64,000 nt of DNA from the NCBI GenBank assembly GCA_029207755.1, contig JARCOQ010000005.1:62321414-62385413 (forward strand). The letters run 5' to 3'. This stretch comes from Chamaea fasciata (lineage: Eukaryota; Chordata; Aves; Passeriformes; Sylviidae). Every line of letters begins with the position of its first letter. The first letter of the stretch is position 1. Under the pieces are notes generated by a model that worked only from the letters and a program-made list of their open reading frames with translations, was not told where the DNA came from and searched no databases. The translations under genes and the position numbers were made by a program. This document shows positions 37,791 to 50,071 of this stretch, piece after piece.

Positions 37791-40479
37791 GCAGTTTCTC
37801 AAAATGTCATTTAAGGACACATGAAAAACTCAGCTCCAAAAACAAAACAAAAAAATTCCCCCCAAACACAAAAAAAGTAATTTGGTGAATAAATTGAATA
37901 AAACAGGGCAACAAACCTGAATTAACATATTTGGATTAAAATGTGTCAGTTGGAAAACACTGCAAAATTTTTTTGGTAGGTTTTAAAACCCAACTTGCTC
38001 TAAAATAATTTTCATCTGGGAATTGATACAAATTAAAAATCTTTTTGAAAATTATCACAAAATCTGGAAGAGAAAATAAATTTTCTATTTTGCGTCTGAC
38101 CAAACCTTGGGAGTCACCTGAATTTTTTGTCCTTTTCCGTCCTTTTCCCATTTTTTTGATTCAACCTAAACCAACTTTTTTGTTCTTCAAATGTTTTCAC
38201 TAAGCAACAGTTTCTAGAAATGCTTTAAGGCATGCCAGCAAATTTGTTCTTCTTTTTTGTTTGTTTGTTTTTGTTAATCTTCTCCAGAACTTCATTTTGT
38301 TTTTCTGAACAGTAAATTGAAAGTCTGCAGAAAGATCAGCTATTTCCCTTGGAATGCTACCAAGTATCCCCACCTCTAGCTTCAGGAACAAATACTACGG
38401 CTCTTCCTCAAATTCTGAGGGGAACATATAGTAGAGCTGGAAGAAATAAACAACATTTTAAGACAGAACTGAATCACTTAGAGAAGTTATAGTGAAACTG
38501 GACAAGCTTTCAAACTCAATCAATTTATTACAATGGGCCTTTTAAGTTGCCTGAAAAAAACACTCAGTGCTGTGGGGGAAGAAAATGTAGCTCCTAAGAA
38601 ATCATTTTCTGTCTGATCTTGCCTGTTCCTTTTGGGCAGAACAGGATGCTTTTGTGAGCCTTTAAGGCAATGCCGTCTTATGTGAGTAGCATGTCAGAGC
38701 CTATTCTTGTCAGGTTTTTAAAAATTCCTCTTGAAATTAGGCCTGCAACAGTGAAGCATCTAGACAAATAACAAGTAGATATCATCATAACACCCGAAAC
38801 AGACAGGTAAGACATGCTTCAAAATATCTCATAAAGCAATAATGAGTTTTAAAAAATTACTAGGATCTTGCTATAGCTAAAGCAGCACACTGAAGAGCAC
38901 ACGCCAAACCACTGAGTCTGATATGCTGTAAGAAATAATGTTAAACAGGCCTGAAATTATGCAGATTTTGTAATAAATATCTGACCCAGACATTTAGGGC
39001 AGTCATCTGCCATGTTTTGCGTAACAGATTTGGCGCCAACAATTTCAATTCAGTTTTAGATGCTATGGAAGAGACTTATAGATCTGTTCTCCCAGAAGAA
39101 GCTCCATGATAGTGCTGACTGCTGAGTACTCTAGCAAATAATTACGCAACTTCTTTTAATTCTGATTTATTGTACCTGAAGCCACTGGAAATGGTCCCAG
39201 TGTGTAATGTCAGGAATGTGACTATGTCTTTGCTGATCAGGGCTCCAATGACCAGTTTTGTTAACAACTACATTTGGAATCCATTGAGCTGCACCACTGA
39301 CTGTGGCCTCTGTTTTCCATCCACAGTATCAAGAGCAAACAGAAAAGCACAAGTATATGGCTGTTAGGGATTAGAACATTAAATTAAAGCTATAACTTTA
39401 AAATAAACCACTGCATACATTTTAAACTTTACATCTTTGTGTGGATAAAATTCACATTTATTTCACTTGGTTTATAGACCATCTGTTGCTCATAATTTGA
39501 CCAGCCATATCATTAATGTAATAAAGCTATATTTGTCTATAGCTTTTAACATGATAGGACTGTATAACTCATTCTAGCACATTTCTGGAGCATCTTGATA
39601 CATTACTTAACTATGAATTTACATGCACCGGGCTTCTTTTCTCAAAACAGCTTTTCACAATCTAAAAAATCCAAACAAATAAAAACTTGCAGGGATGCAC
39701 AATGTGTTCATTGAGATTAAATGATGATTCCACATTTGAACTTTTCTCTAAGAAAACTGAACAGGGCTGAGAAGCTGTTTTGAAACAAAGTGTGTGTCCC
39801 TCCAGGCATGGTGACAGAATGCAACAGCCCTTGTTTTCTCTGCACATGTATTAAAAGTGAAGTTGTCATAGAGTGCATTTTGAAATGTGCAGTCACTCTG
39901 CACATTTGTTGTGTGGGGAGGCTGGTTCCTCCTGAAGCATCATAAACATTTTGTTTACACTTCCTGATGACCATTTAATGAAATAGAAAACTCTTACTTT
40001 CTTTATTCTCCTCTTCCCAAGCATGCTACTTTTCCTTAGGCAGAATTAAGATGAATGTTTTACTCAAGCACAGTTCTAACTTCCTATTATAGAGCTGCTC
40101 ACTGTATGTAAGAATGTCCCAGTCTTCTGTTTCTTGACTGGTTAGATGCTATTCTTCCTGAGCAATCTGGAAGAAGATAAACATGTTTTCTATCTTCTCT
40201 TTAATGACTTACACTTCTGGAGGAATTTCTCCAACTTTCCTCTCTTCAATACTAAAATTGCAGAAAGTTCTTACATGCAAGATTAGCTGTGGTTTCATTT
40301 GCCTGAGTGCTTAGGTGGCTTCAACAGGAAAACAAAGTCCTGATTAAGTACTTATTTAGGTGATAAAATCAGAAAGGAAAATTTTTTGCTCTTGCATAAA
40401 AGAGGTCATAGGATTTTTCAACATCAGTTTGGGGTCTACTAGAGCATAACTTCAAGAAAAAAACCAGTCTTTATTAAAA

Positions 40480-40645
40480 AATTTACCATAATGGATAGTG
40501 TCCCACAAACTTTGATAAGTTATTCCAAAGCATAATCACTCTGATGGTGCTTCCCTTATTCTAATTTGAATATCTCTTTGAACTTTCAGTCATTTGATCT
40601 AGCCCTCTATTAGGAAATGTTATTTTCTCCTCCAAATATGAATAA
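40480..40645 (-). mobile_element. Possible ancient CR1-like LINE remnant
   Basis: Plus-strand blocks CTAATTTGAATATCTCTTTG, AACTTTCAGTCATTTGATCT and AGCCCTCTATTAGG resemble the reverse complement of old amniote CR1-type 3' regions ('agtttgaatttgt ... cttccagccattggatc'). Identity is low and the ends are not definable. Confidence 0.35.
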
Positions 40646-42260
40646 CCTAGGTTCAAATTATTCTTTGACTTGCTCCCAGATAAGTTCCTGGAGCCATTTT
40701 TCCAAACTTCATGGGAAATTTTCCAGTATTATCCCTGAATTTTGCAAATTTTAAGTGGTCATCTTTGACCTCTGGAGCTTAGCCCTGGACAAACAGCTAA
40801 ATCTATATTTTAAAATATATGCAGTCCAAGAAGTGGCCCCCAGCACCCAGCACACCAACAAAACCTCTGGTTGTGTGTGTACAACTGTGGGTGTGCATGC
40901 ACTGTTCAGGGTCTGGCTCTTTCCTGAGCACACCCTCCTGGCCACATTCATCCTGCACAGCACTTGTCTCTGAGGTCTAGTTTATGAGGTCTAGTCTTCA
41001 GTTTTTAGACATGATAATTATTCTCTTTGCATTTCTCAGTGTGGATGACATTATGAGAGAGCCATGTTACAATTTTCTAGACTGGAGTGTTTTTTAGCAA
41101 GGAACAGAGGGTCTATGTTGTGTGCACTGAAGCATGTTATCAGGGTGTGTGGAATATTAATCTCATGATGCCACATTTAAGGATTAGAAAGAGGTGCCAA
41201 ACGGAGTGTAGTCCTATCCATGCTACCTTCCAGAAATACCCCCTGAAGTGACCTATGAACAAATTACATGAAATATTTTTTTTTTTTAACAAACGACAGT
41301 ATGGTTCCTGAGAAATACAGGGTACCAACTGATTACCGCGGATAATCAGGGAGCCAAGAGTGAAGAATGAACTGGGCAGCTAAGTTACCTGGCAGTGTAG
41401 ACATCAGGTATGACAGGAGTAATAAGCTTCTATCCCATACAAAAGTAATGCATCTCCTGTACTCACACTTGAAATGACTCTGGTTGTACATCCAATGATC
41501 ACACAAAGTATTTTGTCAGTCCTATCAAACCTGGAGTTCATCTGATTATCCATCCTGGACTGATTGTCATGCATCTCTTAATTCTTTCTGAACATAGAAT
41601 TCTTCATGTCAGTGCCTCAAAACACAGAACTGTGAGTGAGTATCACAACTCTACACAAAGCCAGAGGAACTGGACTTGGGGTGAGCTGTCCTGAAGAGGA
41701 ATCACAGAATAATATGGACTGTACAGGGTTACTTTGCAGGAGGTCCAGTCAGTGGATCTCTGTGTGCAGGCATGTTTGGAAAAAGGGATCACACAAAGCT
41801 TATTTTAATGGATAAAACCTGATGATGTTTGCTGAAATTTGCTGACCATTTGCCCAGTTGAAAGCTAGTACATCTTCCAAAAGTAATTTATCTTGGACTT
41901 TCCACCAAAGAACCACCCAACTTTAAAAGAAAAAAAAAATAATCTGTTACTTAAGTCTTGGCTCTTGAAAATCAGCTTAAGTCACTTTAATGCAAGTGTC
42001 AGGCATTTATATCAGATCTGGACCTTATCCATACTTGTCTATGTTTTATTCTTCCACAGAAAGCAAAAAGTGAAAGGTAACAGGGACCAGTGCTTTAAAT
42101 TATGTGTGGCTTTTTGGTTTTGATCCTCTCAAAGGCATCATATTTAATAAGGGTCAAAATGTCAACAATTTTACAAGGTTTCCACTTGGAAGTACAAGAA
42201 GAGGAAAAATGCACCCTGCACAGGTGCTAATTATTTCGGCTGGCTTCTAATCTTAACAGT

Positions 42261-42307
42261 GTCTGCCTTATACTTTCCATCATGGTGGAGAATAGCTTTC
42301 AAAAGCA
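42261..42307 (+). repeat. Inverted duplicate, copy 1 of 2 (47 bases)
   Basis: GTCTGCCTTATACTTTCCAT ... CATGGTGGAGAATAGCTTTC ... AAAAGCA. Its reverse complement occurs at 46757-46803 with one mismatch in 47. The flanks on both sides diverge at once or nearly so. Origin unknown. Confidence 0.9.
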
Positions 42308-42520
42308 GTTTCTAATATTAAATGTAGTCCACAAGGCTAATTGTAACAATGGGCACAGTGAGCAAGAACACGTCACAGCTTTTCTGGTCTGGTGTTCACT
42401 CAACACCTTAGCAACAAAGGAGGAGATGTGGTTCAGGGCTGAATCACCTGAAAGGTATTTCTTTCTATCTGGATGACAAAGAGGTTTGGAGTTTTGTGTT
42501 CAGAAAAAAGCAGAAAACTT

Positions 42521-42551
42521 CCCCCTGCCTTTCCCCCCACCTTTCCCCCCC
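42521..42551 (-). other. G-rich run on the LARGE1 sense strand, possible G-quadruplex
   Basis: On the plus strand there are C-runs of five, six and seven, separated by TGCCTTT and ACCTTT. The sense strand therefore reads G7, AAAGGT, G6, AAAGGCA, G5. With the long first run splitting in two, four G-tracts of three are available. Confidence 0.6.
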
Positions 42552-42829
42552 TTAATGGGCAGTTTATTGACTGAGTGAGATTCAGGAGGAATAGAACATT
42601 CTAAGAAATGGATTAGGGGAACGAAAGCAGCAGCACACAATGAACAAGCCTGGAAATTAACTACAGCATTTAAAAAAAACCCCAGGAAACATAATCCTTT
42701 CTGCACAACCACTTATTTTCTAGTAACAGAGAGAAGGATTAGGTTCACAACAGAAATACAGGGATTTGCCTAAGGAACTGTTTATCATCCTCATATAGAC
42801 AAACTCTGGTACAGTTTGAGTAAGCGGAC

Positions 42830-43814
42830 TATAGGGAGCCTGCAAAGTTGGACTGCCAAGCTCAGACAGCAGTGTTGAGCAAGAAAACACTCAGATGGTG
42901 GTCAGTTACAGGGGGTATTCCACAGGAGTTGGTACTGGGCCTGATACTGTTTAGCAACCAGAATAATGAGCTGGACATGGGATAGAATCTAGGCAATGTG
43001 TCCTAGACAACGTAACACATGACACCAAACTGGGGGCCGTGGCCTAATTCCCTGGGGATGGGCTGCTACTCAGGGTCCTTGACTGGACAAGTGGTGGGTA
43101 AGAGAAAGCTCCTAAAAAAGAAAACAGAAAGTCCTGAATGGGACTATTCCTGAATGGAGAGTACACGCTGGAGGACAGGTGGATAGAAAGGAGCTTTCTA
43201 GAAGTTCTAAGGGATTTGGTGGACAGCAAGTTGAACCAGAGGCAGCAGTGTGACCTTGGGGCAATATTCCACGTGTTGGGCTATATTAGCCCTCAGGTCA
43301 CGGAAAGTGATTACTACTCTTGGCTCAGCACTTGTAAGAACACATCTGAAGCACTCTTTTGGATTCCTCAGTCAAATAAATACCCTGAATACACACGGAA
43401 GTAAATCTATCAGAGAGCAACCCAAATGGTCATAGACCGGGCATTCATGAAGAAAAGCTGGGAGAACTGGCCTTCTTCAGCCTGGGGAAGAGGAGACTGA
43501 GGGATCTCCTGTTGCTTTCTAAAACTCCTTATTGGAGACACACTTTTCTAACAGATGCACAGAGACAGAATGAGAAGTAACAGTCACATACTGCAGCAAT
43601 GGAAAATCTAATTACATATTATGAATTTCTACTTCTATTTTTCTCTGAATAGAAAAATAGTGGCTAAATACAGGAGCAGGCTGCTCTGAAAGGTATCCAT
43701 GAAGACACTAGAAACTCAGCTGGAAAACGCGCTGAGCAACCAGAGCTGACTTTCAATGGGAAGAGGACCAAAAGACCTTGGGAGATCTTTTCTGACCTAA
43801 ACTGCCTATAATTC
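42830..43814 (+). mobile_element. CR1 LINE, degraded copy with end of reverse-transcriptase ORF and 3' UTR
   Basis: About 1 kb of plus-strand CR1. CR1 landmarks appear in order: CCACAGGAGTTGGTACTGGG, GATACTGTTTAGCA, GACACCAAACTGGG, AGCAGTGTGACCTTGGGGC, TTCAGCCTGGGGAAGAGGAG, then a tail like GACCTTGGGAGATCTTTTC. A frame around 43138-43404 still shows the C-terminal ORF2 pattern (L-E-D-x-W-I-E, then DLVDSKLNQRQQCDL). Stops and indels break it elsewhere, and the segment before the tail is heavily altered, so it is an inactive old insertion. Confidence 0.82.
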
Positions 43815-44700
43815 AAAAGTTCTACTTGGGCAAACTTCTCTTTTCACTGTCTTTGACTTTCTTGAGACTTTCTTCTTTCTCTTCTGTGTAGAGATGATAT
43901 GCATATAGAGTGTGTTGCAGTGCTCCTGTCCTCCCCTGAGTTCACTTTGACAAAGATTAGTGCAGAAGGGAAGGCTGAGGAGCTACAGCAGGAACAATTA
44001 AAGTCAGGATGTAGCTGAACATAAAGACAAGACGATGAGGAAAGGCAAGAAATGAGCTGCTTCTTCTGAGATTTGTGTCCACTCAGTTTTGCAGATTCTT
44101 CTTCAAAGTTTCTGCATTTTTTTAAATAGGAAAGGTTTGTCCTGAACTTACTTTGCCCTAACACAAAAATTATTCAAGCATAGTATATTTCTGAAGCAAA
44201 CATCCCCTAAGAGAGTGATCAGACTATCACCAAGTCCAACTGGTTTTGTTGGCACGCTCTTCGTGGGAATGACTTTGGCACAGGGGGTAGAAAGACATCT
44301 TAGTCACTCTGCTGCTTTCTGTGACAGGCACCAAGCTACCTATTGAGAGTCCAAAAATGGAGTCCAACTGTGATGCCTCTTTTCTTTGCTTTGGGACTGC
44401 GGCTAAAACCGCTGTCTCTGTCTCTACAAAAAGGAACTGTCTTTACACAATCTCTTTTATGAGCACAATGAGAAACTGGAAAGTGAACTTGGACTTCAGA
44501 AGAAAACATACTGGTTTTACTATTACTATGCATTTGTCTGGGGTTCTCCTGTCATATAATAGAAGGTTTTGTTCTCAGATTAGGCACCTGGATACCTTTA
44601 CTAAGCTTTTATGTGCAAGTCTTTCATCTAAATTTAACCTGCTAATGATTGTCCCTGTACAATAAAAAGAGCATTTCAGACTGCTGGACAACATAATTAC

Positions 44701-44742
44701 TGATCAAGGTACGTATGTTCACATAAAGAATTACCTTGATCA
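44701..44742. repeat. Perfect 11-bp hairpin with 20-base loop
   Basis: TGATCAAGGTA (44701-44711) and TACCTTGATCA (44732-44742) are exact inverted repeats. It may be the remnant of a small palindromic element; no family is recognised. Confidence 0.85.
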
Positions 44743-46644
44743 AGCTAAAAATAAAACACTTCGAAATGATTTTTTAAATCATTATATTGGAACACTACAT
44801 CTAAAAGCCTGATTTATGTACCTTACATGGAGAAGTTTACATTATGGACTCAGGTCAGAACAATAAAACTCCCAAAACTAGGACAATTTAATCAACTAAA
44901 ATGAAATAAATTTTATTTACTCCAATACAACTAGAATCTGGTATAGACTCTCTAAATGCCATATTTTTTAATCACAGGTTTCCTACGAGATAAATGTTTT
45001 CAGTGTTTCAAAGGAAGTCTGATGGTGTTTTGTAAAAACAGTTTTTACAGGGGCTGAGAGATTCAATTGCTAAGGAGCAGAGGATGCATCTGAGAGAATG
45101 CCATGAACAGTAGACTAACTCAGCCACACTAATGCCTTCACTACATAGATAGGCCTCTCAAACTACAGGTACCATTATCAAAATGAAATACATATTGACC
45201 TTCATTTCTGAAATGTCAAACAAGCTGTAAGCAAGTTCTCAGTACATCACATGCTTTAGAAAGTGCACGAGACAGACCGGAAATGAAGCTACTCTTTAAG
45301 GGCAGTCAGCTTTAAGATAGCTTATTTTTAAGTGCAAGCTACAGATTATAGATGACAAAGATAAGAATGTGGTCATCACTATCAGAATTATCGCTTTAGC
45401 TTCCCACCTTTGACACAAAAAGACTGATATTACTGGTTGAGACTGAAAGCAACCATAGGGTGGCACTTCCCAAACTGCTACCTGGACAATGTGCACAGTA
45501 TCTGTACTTCAAAGGCACCTTTACATGTATCAAGCTCATGTGTATCACCATGTTTTGCACTGATAACAGTATTTACTGAGTAAACTCACAGTCTTGAAAG
45601 AAGAATAATCTAATCTAAAACACTGGCACAGTGTGAACCTAAGTAGATTAAGAAAGCACTGCTTTTTGAATTGCCATTAGTGTTGGACATTGGTTTTTTA
45701 ATCATTAAAATGCATTTTTCATCTGTTTACAAAGCCTTCTGTACTTTGAACCAATCCCAATGACAGCACTTCCATTACCAAACATGACTAATGTTTGAAC
45801 TAATGGAAGACAGGAATATTGCAATGGCATTTAGAAGGGGCATGGCTAAGCTTGGTCAGGCCACGATGTCAGGTTTAAAAGGTTCTATAAACCTTGAGTT
45901 TTATGACTTTTTCATTCACTGAGACAATTTGACAACATCCTCCTCTCTCAAACAGCCAGCATACATGAGTACAATTACCACAATGTTATGAGCAGAGGCC
46001 TATGGAGCTCGGCTGAAAGCTCCAGCTTTCTGGTGTACGACCACAGGCAGTGCCATAACTACCAACAGCCCACCCTGCACTGCTTCACCAGTCATTTGTT
46101 TTCTGCACTGAAGATGCACAGCCTCATCATGAAGGAGCACAAGATGTGCTCCAGACTTATTTCATATAAACAGCCTCTTCTATGCTTGCCTTTTATCATT
46201 CAAATTTGTTAAATATTATGCAAAAATGATGTAACACATGGTTTCAATTTCCAATTCCACTTCCACAGCTCCTTTTTTTAGGGAAACAATAAAGGAGAGA
46301 GATTCCTTCTGGCACTTTTCCGTCATTACAAACACAGGAGTAATAAGGCACAGTACACACATAGCCTAGTAATCGTTAGGTGCTAGCCATTCCCTTCTGT
46401 TCTCAAGCCACAAATCTGGTAATGTCACATTTCCCAGTGTGGGAGTATGAATTCTCAGCTCAAGCTGTTGAGACACTCCCTTACGGTTTCTGGTGGCTGC
46501 ACTGAGGCAGTGCATTTCACATGAGTCTCAAACCCTCAGTATGGGCTTCTGTGGTCTAGGAGTCTGAAATCCTCTGGGCCAAAGTTTTTTAAAAATTATT
46601 CCCAGCACCCAAATTACAGATTTATCCTAAAGCTCCATTTGGCA

Positions 46645-46720
46645 TGCATGGGGTCCATTCTCAGCTGATGGAAGTTGGCTCTGCTGCACTAAAGCCAGAG
46701 AAGCCAGGGGTGATTCCCTG
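46645..46720. repeat. Possible half of a palindromic amniote-type repeat
   Basis: GGGGTCCATTCTCAGCTGATG then GAAGTTGGCTCTGCTGCAC resembles the left arm of the repeat type seen at 55.8 kb ('ggcccgattctcagctggtgtaaatcggc'). The right arm is not recognisable. Confidence 0.33.
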
Positions 46721-46756
46721 GAGAAGTGGCCAGAAGACTTAACAGGCACTAGGGAT

Positions 46757-46803
46757 TGCTTTTAAAAGCTATTCTCCACCATGATGGAAAGTATAAGGCA
46801 GAC
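46757..46803 (-). repeat. Inverted duplicate, copy 2 of 2 (47 bases)
   Basis: TGCTTTTAAAAGCTATTCTC ... CACCATGATGGAAAGTATAA ... GGCAGAC, the reverse complement of 42261-42307. The single difference is A at 46764, where the partner predicts G. The two copies are 4.4 kb apart in the same intron. Confidence 0.9.
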
Positions 46804-49648
46804 AAAGTACTAGAAGTTTTTATGTTTAGAATTTCTTTTAAAAGATACTTTTCTGAGGACCAAGATGACTGTTACTCCCAAAATGAACATCAAACTATAC
46901 AGTGCAACTCTGGAGCTGTCAGTTTAACATCTGTAAAAAGAAAAATCATAGTGTAGCAATACTTCCAAAAGCACAGTTTAGTCAGTGAAAGATAACATAG
47001 TTACATAGCAAGAAATTGTGCTTGAATTAGAGTATGAGGAGTCTGGAAGAGCTAACTCAGTGCAGACAATAAACATGAAGTGGATGATATATAAAAAGGG
47101 CATTTGATAAAGCAGCTGACTGAGTATTTGCCAGTGAAGTACAGAAAAAAAAGCTGGAAAGCTTTGTGGTACCGAAGGAAGTGTGTTTAAAATGCTTGAG
47201 GAAGAGAATGTTATCGCAAATAAAGAATGGTTCTAACTAAGAACATCTTAAACACTAATTAAATTGTCTGACTTTTGGTTTGGTCTGGTTTTCCAACAAT
47301 TATATTATCATGGACTAAAGTTTGACTTAGATTATCTGCCTGTGCAAATGGGGAAGAACGAAAAACAACCAAATAAAATGCTTCCTTGAAAATCTGTATT
47401 GCCTGTCAGGAGATTCCTGGGCACACAGGAAGAGTGGAGTGCAAATGCTTCCTGGGTTTAAAGAACCAGCAAAGAAGGAACAAACACATCTTTGCCTTTA
47501 ATACATCTGCCTTCTGGGACTCTCCCAACCTATATGTTGTCCAGAGAGGCTCAGGCACAGAAAGATAAGAGTGAAAGAGAAATCATTACCTTCAGAAACT
47601 GTGAGGAGCAATGAAACATTTTTGACTTTGAGAGGTGCTTCAAAATCAAATCTGCCAGGGTTAGGTCTGGCTGAAGAGGCTCACATAAAAATATCTTTTC
47701 TTAGGACTGTATCCTAGGTCTGTAGTAAAAACTCTCCCAAGAGCAAGAGCAAAAAGTCTGTCTGAGAGCCTCCCCCTGATCCAGCTCTGTTCAGCTCATT
47801 AAAGTTTCAGGGGTTTGGGGGCCCTTTCGCAGTTCCTAAATACAGCTCTAGGCACCTGAATTTTAATGTCTTCCCCCTCCTGGACTGCTGCCTTTCATTA
47901 CTGTTTTGCTTAGAGATCCTGCCTCTCTTTTCAGCGCCCCCCCCTTTAGCTTTCTGAATCCTCCTTCCCACACCATTGCATTCAGTGTCAATTAATTTAT
48001 TTACTGAACACATCCAACAAGATCCAGTTTCATCTTCCCTGAGAAATGTATACCTCCAGTCTCTGCTAGATTACTGAGGCAAACAATTAATTCAACCAAG
48101 AAATTTATATTAAAGGGTGTTGATTCTGTCAATAACATCGTTTCCTACTTCTCAGAGGTTGCACTGTTTCACTCAGTGACCTCTTGCTCCACATACTTGA
48201 AAAAACATCATACCACTTCTTATGATTACTTGTCAATCTTCCATACATTATCTACTCTCTGGTTTTCTTTCTAAAAAAAGCATTTTTATAACTACAAGGT
48301 GAGTTTGAAGAAAGAAATTGTGAGGAAAATAAAACCATGTGCAGGATTATGGGATTATACATGGCTTGATAGGTACGTATTAATACAAGAATAAACACAT
48401 GCAGTATATTTGAAGGACTGCAGATATTTGATTATTTTCGCTTCCAGTGTGAGGTTTGTGTGATATACTGACATTTGGTATTCCTATAAACCATTTGGAA
48501 CAGTAAATTAAGACAACATAAGTTAAAGCCTTACAGATTTTTTTTACGTTAGCATTTTAGATATAAATATATGTATTTTAGACTACCTAGTATACATTAC
48601 TGTATTATTCTGATGTTATGCAGTTGTGCCAGATTTCTCTCAGCCAGCATTAAAATGGCAGAAAGGAAAAAGCAAAAATACAGCAGAAAGAAGGCAGCTA
48701 TAGAAGGTGGTCATCTCTCCGTAGTACAAAATATACTTCTCTGGGATATAACAGTGATGAATTCACACCAACAAGTTGAATTGTGTATAACATAAGCTTT
48801 CAGATTTTAGGAAAAATCCATGAAACTTATCTCTGTCTCACGCTTTGGGGGAACTGGGGAGCAGGGGTGGGCAGATATAGCCTTTCTATTTGCAATTCTG
48901 GCAAAGAAGAGTCAGGAAACAAACCTATTCTGCCAAGATCTTGTATCCATACCAATCTGTGTTCTGTTAGGCTATTCTTTTGAACATTTCCAGAGAACAG
49001 ATATGCTCTGCAGAGGCTAAAATACAAATTCACAAAAAATTAGTGGGATTCCCACAAACATACATAGGAACATAGAAACAGAGATGACCCAACCACACCT
49101 TGTTCAATCAATTTTCTAGTTAGTCTGTTTAATTCAATACAATATATTTCTGTGAAGCAAAATCACTATTATGGTGAATAATTTCCTGATAGTGCAGGGA
49201 TATTTAAATGGACTCATCTGTTCCAAATGGAGGCTTCACCATCTGTTCTGTCCTTTTATTACAAAGAGAGAGGGAATGTAACTCACTGCATCAGCATGTA
49301 AAGCCCAGCACTGAAATGATTTAGGTGTATGCGTGTGTTCTTTACGCACCTGGTATGTTTTCTCATATACCAAACACAAATCAGTGGGAAGACCTGTCTC
49401 TTTTAACCTAATAAATTCTCTGATCTAGTGCCTTTATTCCTTTCTCATGGCAGCAGAAATTGATGGTCAGTAGCTTGCATTTTATTAGGACAATTATGAA
49501 CCCTGTTGGTGTCCTGCAGAAGTCATTATCTTTATTGGGCAAACATTTTGCGATACCATTTACTTCTCTACAGAAAATGTGCCTCAACTCCTATTCATTC
49601 CCTCTTGCTGGGCTTATGTATACGAGTCATCGTGGACAGAAATCTTGT

Positions 49649-49698
49649 AGGACCTGTCAGAGGACCTGTGCTGAGGACCTGTGCTGAGGACCTGTCAG
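49649..49698. repeat. Minisatellite, four units of 12-13 bases, near an exon
   Basis: Units AGGACCTGTCAG (49649-49660), AGGACCTGTGCTG (49661-49673), AGGACCTGTGCTG (49674-49686) and AGGACCTGTCAG (49687-49698), an A-B-B-A arrangement. In the sense direction of LARGE1 each unit reads CAGGTCCT. The array lies 237 bases inside the intron that starts at 49935. Confidence 0.92.
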
Positions 49699-49927
49699 AA
49701 TGCTGAAAAGCTCTGTTCTTCCAAAGAAAAACACACAATCTTTTCTAACACCATTTAGACAAGACTGTAAACTCGAAAATGCATTTCACTGTATCGTTTT
49801 TCCTTTTTAAAAAGATAAATTTAGCTGTAGTTTAGGAATGGAGGTGCAAATTACCACACCTCATACTCTCTATACCAGGAGACTGACTGCACACTCTATG
49901 CAGGTGTTAATTCAAAGCAAACCGTCA

Positions 49928-50071
<144 letters not shown>

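Noticed and set aside
41697..41760. AATCACAGAATAATATGGACTG as a CR1 3' tip on the minus strand
   Set aside because: The similarity is limited to the octamer-like start; the following sequence does not fit CR1.
43138..43404. 88-codon open frame as a possible gene
   Set aside because: It is the decayed end of the CR1 reverse-transcriptase ORF inside the 42.8-43.8 kb CR1 copy, not a host gene.
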